Assembly (NCBI GenBank): GCA_964016875.1
Contig: OZ024720.1
Location: 38,779,106-38,843,105 of the forward strand
Reading direction: 5' to 3'
DNA from: Fallopia convolvulus
Taxonomy: Eukaryota; Streptophyta; Magnoliopsida; Caryophyllales; Polygonaceae
Length of the DNA: 64,000 bases
Position 1 is the stretch's first letter, and every line of letters starts with the position of its first letter. The notes below the pieces were generated by a model that ran no database searches, was not told where the DNA came from, and worked only from the letters and a program-made list of their open reading frames with translations. Below are positions 57,800 through 64,000 of the stretch, one piece after another. Both the position numbers and the translations under genes were made by a program.

Positions 57800-58801
57800 A
57801 TGGATTATTCAAGTATGTATGAGGTAAGTTCTTTTTCCTCTCTTTCTCCTAAATTTAATACAAGTACTCAGAGGTATGATCATTTCAATCCTAATTTGGG
57901 TTTTTCAAACCCAAATATTTCTAACCTCTTCTGTGAGTTTTGTGGAGCTATAGATCATGATCATACAAGCTGTCATATATTTTGGGGGAATGCGAATGAG
58001 GCCAGTTCTAATTCCTATAGTCATAGTTGGGTGACACCGCTCCAGGATCTTTTTGACGTTGTGAGAAAAGCCCTCGACTTAATTAATAGTCAAGCAGCAG
58101 ATTTGACTAATCTTAAAGGCGAGGTGAAGCTTCTGAAGAATCAAATTGGTACTTTGACCACACAAAATAAGATGCTAGAAGATCAGATTGCTGAGTTGGT
58201 CAATCTAGAGTTGCCTATTGAGCATCTAGAGGTGCACCACATTGAATATTGCACTGCTATATTTTTAAGGGATGAGGAAGAGTGGGACGACCAACATGTT
58301 GATAAAAGAGAGCCTACCGAAGTGGCCAAGGAGGACCCAATGATTGATGAATATGAGATGATAAAAAAGGATACCCCGACCATCAGAGATACTTGTTCTG
58401 AGATGCAGGCTGAGCTTCCTGAAATATTGCCTGATGTAGTAATGATACCAAAAACTACATTGGAGATTCAAGACCGAAAGGTAGAAGAAATTCAAGAAAA
58501 GAAGGGTCGGAGTAGCCGAAAAAAGAGAAAAAGAAGTGTTTCTAGTGACCGAGCACAAGTTGAATTCAAGCCAGGGGATCAAGTGATTCTCTATCATCAT
58601 AAATCGAATATGTTCCCGGGAAGCAAGAGCACAAGAAGGTCCGGTCCATGCCTCCTGAACCGAGTTCTTAGGGATGATTCTGTTGAACTTTGGCATAAGA
58701 ACTCGGGATATTTCAAAGTTAGAAAAATTCGACTGAAGCCTTACAAGGAGCCTGATCCGATTGAGATGGGTACCACCGACCCTCCCGATCCAAAAATTTA
58801 A
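57800..58801 (+). CDS. Ath-3 chimeric ORF: zinc knuckle - coiled coil - integrase C-terminal domain
   Basis: This is an intact 333-codon frame about 100 bases after the PBS. Residues 45-58 form a CCHC knuckle (CEFCGAIDHDHTSC). Residues about 80-135 look like a coiled coil ('LKGEVKLLKNQIGTLTTQNK'). Residues about 234-246 are very basic (GRSSRKKRKR) and could be a nuclear localisation signal. From about 252 the sequence matches the integrase C-terminal domain ('KPGDQVILYHHKSNMFPGSK', 'RRSGPCLL', 'YFKVRKIRLKPY'; compare Ath-1 'GDKVLLFNSRLKLFPGKL'). The capsid, protease, RT, RNase H and integrase core are missing. The fusion probably arose by an internal deletion that kept the frame. Whether it is expressed or does anything is unknown. 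Confidence 0.8.
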   Translation: MDYSSMYEVSSFSSLSPKFNTSTQRYDHFNPNLGFSNPNISNLFCEFCGAIDHDHTSCHIFWGNANEASSNSYSHSWVTPLQDLFDVVRKALDLINSQAADLTNLKGEVKLLKNQIGTLTTQNKMLEDQIAELVNLELPIEHLEVHHIEYCTAIFLRDEEEWDDQHVDKREPTEVAKEDPMIDEYEMIKKDTPTIRDTCSEMQAELPEILPDVVMIPKTTLEIQDRKVEEIQEKKGRSSRKKRKRSVSSDRAQVEFKPGDQVILYHHKSNMFPGSKSTRRSGPCLLNRVLRDDSVELWHKNSGYFKVRKIRLKPYKEPDPIEMGTTDPPDPKI

Positions 58802-58813
58802 TAGTGGTGGAAG

Positions 58814-58859
58814 GTCAAGCTAACGACCTTAAATTAGCGCTGATTGGGAGGCAACCCAA
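58814..58859 (+). promoter_or_regulatory. Conserved post-pol motif of Ath-3
   Basis: 'ggtcaagctaacgacc', 'ttaaattagcgctg' and 'attgggaggcaacccaa' align with the motif after the Ath-2 integrase (32667-32624). TTGGG...CCCAA (58844-58859) can pair around 'aggcaa'. The motif lies downstream of the integrase end in both elements. Function unknown. Confidence 0.6.
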
Positions 58860-59039
58860 AGCTTGTTTGTTTCAGTTTGTTATTTTCAGTTCAGTTTACC
58901 AAGAATAAAAAAATTAAAAAATAAAAAAAATTGAATGCCAAAAACAGAAAAGTACCCGGCCGGATAGTTGGAAGAGTATTAGGTCGTGTTTATGGTATTC
59001 ATAAAAAAAAAGAGAAAAAAAGATCTCCTCTATTCTTTT

Positions 59040-59530
59040 GTCCCGTCTTCCTTTAAACCTGGTTGTGTTTTTCTCCGCCGTTCTCCTGCCCCTCACCTTC
59101 TATTAACCCTGCTCTCTTCGCTGGCCTTCTAGGCGCCTCCCTGCTCCCGCTACCGGTGCCACCCGCCAGATTTTGTCTACCACTGCGCTCAGCGCTCGCG
59201 TCTGCTCCTCTCCGCGCCATGTGGTTCCACTGCTTCGAGCAGCCCCGCCGCTTCACCATCGCAGCACCACCGCGAGAAGCCACTTCTGCTTCTGCCATCC
59301 GCTTCTGCACTCGCTAGTGACACCTCCGAACTGCAAGTGGAGGAGCGAGTCCACCAGCGCGGCAATGGCGCGCGAGACATCTCCCCTGCTCCGCCAGCGC
59401 AACGCAGAGCGCGTGAACCCGACGCCTGAAACAGCGCCGCCAGCCTCGCACCACCACACCAGCCTGCTTTGACCGCGCCTCCACCGCTCCGCTTCCAGCA
59501 ACCCCGACGCCACCAATGCCGACCTTAGAT
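59040..59530. other. GC-rich segment in Ath-3, possible captured host exon
   Basis: About 490 bp of clearly higher GC content than anything around it, rich in CCG, GCC and CTCC, end at 'cgcctggtaagtgcaggttt', which contains a good 5' splice-site match (G|GTAAGT at about 59538). Overlapping open frames on both strands (for example 59063-59317 +, 59053-59310 -) are typical of GC-rich DNA and show no recognisable domain. It sits where Ath-2 has its ORF-1-like gene. Capture of the first exon and intron of a host gene is a reasonable guess. Confidence 0.5.
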
Positions 59531-60397
59531 TCTCGCCTGGTAAGTGCAGGTTTGTACTTTCCTTCCTCTGCTGAATATGCTATGAATTTGGCATGGGGCT
59601 TGCTCGTTGTCATTTGCTGAATTTGTACACCTAGAGGTTAATTTACTTATTCATGATAAGCTGGATTGTCTGAATGCTAGGGTTTATATGATTGGATTAG
59701 GTTGATTTAAGGGATTGCATTGTGATGAACTTGAAACTGAATTAGTGACCGTGTAGCTGAATTAGAGTGGATGAAGCTTGTGCTGTCATTGATTCGGCTT
59801 GTTAATAGGCTGAATTTTAATTTGTCACCTAAAGTGCCTAGATAACTAGCCTGCTAATTGCCACCTGCTGTGTGCTTCTATTGAGTTTTCACTATATTCA
59901 AGTTTAATATTAGTTGGTATGTTGTGCTTCATATTGGTGGCTGCTGTGATATTTATATGCCAGTGATCGACTTGTAGTTGTTGTGTTTGTTCATTTCTAT
60001 TGAATGGGGGTGTGTTTGGTTAAATTTGATAGCTTGTGTGCTGTGAAATTTTTAGTGTTTCTAGTCACCTGTGCATTCAATTAAGGGCTGAATTATTGAA
60101 TGAAATTTTGTGCTATCAAGTTGCTTTACTAATTGAGAAACGGGATTTATATCTCTTAGCAAGTTTCGTGCTTACCATTTGATTTGTTTTGAGACTTGCT
60201 GCGCTAATTAGCTCTCTTTTAGAGCTTTTGGTTGTTCTTGGAAGTTGTTTATTTTGGATATGCTTATATTTAAAGAAGACTATGCTGAAATTTTGGGGCC
60301 TTTAAATGACTTCCAAGAGACACCTCTCCTAAGTTCAATTGACTACGCTTAAATGCCTGATTACTTGGTGAGTTTCTTTTCCTCTTTCTCTTTTTTC
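59531..60397 (+). other. AT-rich intron-like stretch in Ath-3
   Basis: No gene is present. The stretch is T-rich with many 'ctgaatt' repeats ('gctgaatt', 'actgaattag'), and it ends in a pyrimidine run ('tttcctctttctctttttt') just before the central hairpin. Together with the GC-rich segment it resembles a plant exon 1 followed by an intron, but no clear matching 3' splice site was found. Confidence 0.45.
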
Positions 60398-60436
60398 TAC
60401 ATTGGGGACAATGTAAAATTCAAGATGGGGGAGGGA
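60398..60436 (+). promoter_or_regulatory. Hairpin plus central polypurine-like tract of Ath-3
   Basis: TACATTG, loop GGGA and CAATGTA form a perfect 7-bp stem (60398-60415). They are followed by 'aaattcaagatgggggaggg'. The stem sequence differs from all other hairpins in the window, but stem length and loop are the same. Confidence 0.72.
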
Positions 60437-61718
60437 TAAATCTCATGTGGGATTCCGTTTGCATTTTTTTATATTTCTCATGACATTTCATGCATTGCAT
60501 TTGCATATTAGGTGTTTTGATATGAACCCCTTCTTGGCTTTGCTTGTATATTTAAAAAAGAAAATGATTCCATGAAATTTCATTGGTTGATGATACCCTA
60601 ATTGATCTTGCTTGAAGATGAAAATATTGATATTTTGAAAATGTTTGAGTTGAAGTGACTTATAGCTATTCATTGAGCTAATTTAGTTTTGAAGCTTTAG
60701 ACAAAAAGCCATGTGAGGTTTATTTTGGCCTTTGGACTTTAATTCTATGAGTCCTCTTTCTTTTATGTGTGATTCTCAATTTGTTTGCTAACTCTAGAAC
60801 TTGCGTTTAGACTCTTTTTCGAGACCACATTTATAACTCTTGTGCATGATATAAAAATGATTGAGGCATTATTTTCATTAGCCTATATATTCTCTTATCC
60901 ACCCTGCATATTATTCCTCTGTTTGTAGCCCCCGTGAGCCTTTTATAGCCTTTTTCTTTGGAAGCTCCACAAAAATAATCCCGAGCCTATTATTAGCCTT
61001 TTACCCGTCCGGGAATTAGGATTATTATTTGATTAATTTTGTGGTTGTGAGCCAAGCTTGGGGGAGAATTACATATACTTGGTGGTTAGGATATATACTT
61101 CATTAGTTCTTTCTTTTGAAAAAAAGAGGTGAAAAAAAATTGCAATAAAAAAATAGAAAAAAAAATCAGAAAAATACAAAAAGAAAAAAAAGAGTTGGAA
61201 TAAAAAAACAATGGGTGCTTAGCTGAAAAAAAAATGTGGTTTGGAAAGAAAATCCTTGAGTTTGGTGTTAAGATTAGTTGAGCTGTTATGATTAATTCTA
61301 TATTCCCGGACTAGCACCACATGACCAAAATATTTCCCCACCTACTTCTCTTTACCTTGGCCCCATTACAACCCAATAAAAGACCTCTTGATTTATGTCG
61401 CGTACTTGGTTTTTCGTGGTGGAGATTTAGAACACTGATGAAAGCCTATGGTAGTTTAGCATTCAAATTTGAGACTGAGCGAAACACTTACCCTTAAACA
61501 CATGAGCGAGAGTGATTCTTATATTCCCTAGTGAGGTATAAAGTGGATAACTTGTTAGTCTCTTTGAGGGTTATTTGTTTGCTTTGATGATGCATTGATA
61601 ATATCTAAACACCATCGACTTGCTTGATTTTATGAGTGGTTGAGACACCATTGATTTTCTTGTGGAATTAGTTTTAGTTCTTGCTTGAGGACAAGCAAAG
61701 TTTAAGCTTGGGGGAATT
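60437..61718 (+). other. Ath-3 3' noncoding region, downstream copy
   Basis: It is near-identical to 54993-56275, with the same conserved blocks and A-rich tracts (61119-61208). The 3' hairpin TTGCTTG AGGA CAAGCAA is at 61681-61698, followed by the G-rich tract before the LTR. No gene is present. Confidence 0.85.
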
Positions 61719-63046
61719 TGATAACGCTTAATTTAGTCATATTTTAGGGGTCTAGTTCCATATCAGTTTAGTGCATTTTCATGCATATTTTGCATATTTT
61801 ATATTTATTTTGTTTTATTTTGCATTCGGAATCTACACTCAACTTTTATTATATTTCAGGTATTTAAAGGCTATTTTTGGAGGTAAATTGAGGTTAATTT
61901 GAAGACCCTAAATAAACAAGGATAATGAAGTATGGGCCTAAGCAATTTCGGATGGGCTGGATAAAATGTTGGTCTGCTCTAATTCGTTTGGCAAGGCATT
62001 GAACTGGACGGCCCACACTTGTCTTTCATGAATGAAAGATTTGTTCACCGACTTCTCTGGGGGAATTGGGTATTATATATAGATAGGCATTAGACAATAT
62101 GTCAGAGGAGGCCACGTTATTATATTAGCTTAGATTTTATTTTATTTCTTTTATACTTTAGTTTTCGATTGTTCTTGTTCGGCGTACAGGGACAAGTTTT
62201 AACGGTGGAATTCGGCGTTTTGATTGAAGATTTGTTTTGTTATTCAAGACTCTAGCCCTTGGTTTGAATTATCTACATAATTAAGACTAAGTTTTCTTAC
62301 TCTTTGATTGTATTGAATAATTCTTGGCTAGTTTATTTATTATGATCATGTTTTCAATCATGCTTGGCTAAATTCCTAGTTCTAGGGTTTGGGTGATCCA
62401 TTCAATGCGTATTTAATTAAAGTTATATTTTTTGCCTGAATTGAAATATATTTAATTCGATCCTAGGTTGTGTTATGCCCTATTTGTTTTATGCATATAA
62501 GATTCCTATTAGGGTTTGAGGCCGACCGAAGATAAAAATAATAGGATATTGATAAATTAAGTACTAAAAATTGGTTCTTGTTAGGTCCCTAGGTATTGAA
62601 CTTGAGAGTTATCTATGAGACAACAATTTAATTTCTCTTGTGTGATTTTTAACTATCGTAGTAGTTCTAGGGTTTGAATGATTTTAGAGCTACGCGACAG
62701 TGAATGTTTGTTGAGTTTAGGTACATACACTTATCGTCCGAGAGGAGTTAGTGTTTACTTTAGATAGTTGGTCCTTCAGATAAATTCAGGCAGAGCATAA
62801 TTTTATTTATTGAAACATTGATGTGGTGATCCTTAACCTTGGACACATCTATCCCATAGTTTTTATCCTTTTTATTTGCATTACTATTCGTTAGCTTAGT
62901 TATAGATATCAATTCTTTCTTATATTTTGGCCTAATTTACTAGTAGAGATTCAATTGGTATTACATTGGTCCTTGTGGGATCGACACTTGAGGTACTAGG
63001 ATTGACCCCGTTCGCTTGCGGGTTAGTTTTGGCTGCATTAAGTTTT
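61719..63046 (+). repeat. Ath-3 second LTR
   Basis: This copy of about 1.33 kb matches 56276-57675, with scattered base changes and a deletion of about 70 bp near 62705. It runs into satellite at 'gcagaatgtgcttattgg'. The exact end is uncertain within about 10 bp. Confidence 0.85.
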
Positions 63047-64000
63047 TTGCAGAATGTGCTTATTGGATTCATACAATCCCCATTCTCTATGCTTATGCCT
63101 AGACGTCTTTAAAGTTCACTTGTTTTTTGTCCTTTTGCCTAGAAAAAGTGACTTGTGATCTAACATTGCACACCACGTGTTCGATGAAATGTCCATGTAA
63201 ATGTCACTCTTAAATGTCGTATTCGGTTTATAGGTTCGACTTTATGCTTTCATTCGATCGGTCTTGATTTTGTAGTGCAAACTCTGGTTATTCTATTGAT
63301 GCTATCTCATTCTTTATGCTTATGCCTCGATGTCTTTACAGATCGATTGTCTTTTGCCCTTTTTCCATTAAAATGACTTGTGATCTAACCTTGCACACCA
63401 AGTGATCGGTGAAATGTCCATGTGAATGTCACTCCTAAACGTTGCATTCGGTTTCTAGGTTCGAATTTGTGCTTTTATTCGATACGTCTTGATTTTGTAG
63501 TGTAGATTGTGCTTATTGGCTTGATATTGTCCTCATTTTTTATGCTTATGCCTAGATGTCTTTAAAGTTCACTTGTTTTTTCTCCTTTTGCCTTTAAAAT
63601 GACTTGTGATCTAACATTGCACGACAAGTGATCGATTAAATGTCGAAGTAATTGTCACTTCTAAATGTGGCATTAGGTTTTTAGGTTCGAATTTATGCTT
63701 TTATTTGACCGGGCTTGATTTTGGAGTGTCGAATGTGCTTATTGGCTTGATACTATCCTCATACTTGATGCTTATGCGTAGATGTCTATTAAGTTCACTT
63801 GTTTTTTCTCCTGTTTCCATTAAAATGACTTGTGATCTAGCATTGCACGCCAAGTGTTCGATGAAATGTCCATGTAAATGTCACAACTAAAAGTGGCATT
63901 CGGTTTCTAAGTTCGAATTTATGCTTTTATTCGACCGATCTTGATTTAGTAGTGTCGAATGTGCTTATTGGCTTGATACTATCCTCATTCTTTATGCTTA
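63047..64000 (+). repeat. Satellite array, block E
   Basis: About 4.2 monomers of the 226-bp satellite continue to the window edge. A reading frame at 63705-63890 is one of the recurring satellite by-products. Confidence 0.94.

Larger units (their letters stand above)
54957..63046 (+). mobile_element. Ath-3: Athila-derived non-autonomous element in 3'end-LTR-internal-LTR form
   Basis: The order is a 3' noncoding fragment (54957-56275), LTR (56276 to about 57675), PBS, ORF, GC-rich segment, 3' noncoding region (60416-61718) and LTR (61719 to about 63046). The 3' fragment matches 60401-61718 almost base for base (1319 and 1318 bp). This looks like part of a tandem array of elements sharing LTRs, truncated on the left. 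RT, RNase H and the integrase core are absent. The right LTR end is blurred by a T-run shared with the PBS side, and no target duplication can be assigned. Confidence 0.85.

Noticed and set aside
59053..59613. Overlapping frames on both strands in the GC-rich Ath-3 segment as protein genes
   Set aside because: High GC removes stop codons in all frames; none shows a domain, and the reading direction cannot be decided.

Overview
The window is repeat-dense, heterochromatin-like DNA from a flowering plant. The evidence is: plant-type Ty3/Gypsy (Athila-like) retrotransposons with tRNA-Asp and tRNA-iMet primer binding sites, an Athila ORF-1-like gene, a hAT-type MITE, and a long AT-rich satellite array. 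The species cannot be named from the sequence. I find no ordinary host gene, rRNA, tRNA gene or CRISPR array. Every convincing coding region belongs to a transposable element.

Layout. The background is a tandem satellite with a monomer of about 226 bp (1-16820, 40435-40923, 46140-54171, 54784-54956, 63047-64000). The first block has a higher-order structure: a module of about 6.3-6.5 kb is repeated almost exactly (3421-9933, 9934-16239, then a partial third copy), and its copies differ by whole numbers of monomers. The satellite between 46 and 54 kb is more diverged and irregular.

Insertions, left to right. (1) 16821-18380 is a truncated non-autonomous LTR element. (2) 18381-40434 is an old minus-strand Athila-like element (called Ath-2) with gag, protease, RT/RNase H, integrase and an Athila ORF-1-like gene, all broken; a hAT-like MITE (35016-35347) sits in its RT/RNase H region. 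(3) 19350-29913 is a young plus-strand Athila-like element (Ath-1), complete from LTR to LTR, inserted into Ath-2 with target duplication ATATG; its 1410-bp LTRs show about ten differences. (4) 40924-46139 is a non-autonomous LTR element with a tRNA-iMet PBS (NA-1), whose 3' LTR is interrupted by a second small LTR element (NA-2, 43380-45470, duplication AAAGG). (5) 54172-54783 is a solo LTR of the NA-2 family (duplication AAATG). (6) 54957-63046 is an Athila-derived non-autonomous element (Ath-3) arranged as 3' fragment - LTR - internal - LTR. It carries an intact 333-codon ORF that joins a gag-type zinc knuckle to an integrase C-terminal domain, plus a GC-rich segment that may be captured host DNA.

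Most interesting signals. Every LTR family here has a short perfect or near-perfect hairpin (usually a 7-8 bp stem with an RGGA tetraloop) just upstream of its polypurine tract. In the Athila-like elements and NA-1 it occurs twice, at a central and a 3' tract. Stem sequences differ between families but pairing is kept, which is covariation. Second, Ath-1 and Ath-2 each carry many copies of a family-specific short motif with a palindromic core (TCGGGCCCGA in one, GGGTCGTGCACGACCC in the other) at matching places: LTR, gag-protease linker, RNase H-integrase linker and 3' region. Third, noncoding blocks between the central and 3' polypurine tracts are conserved between Athila families whose coding content has diverged or been lost.
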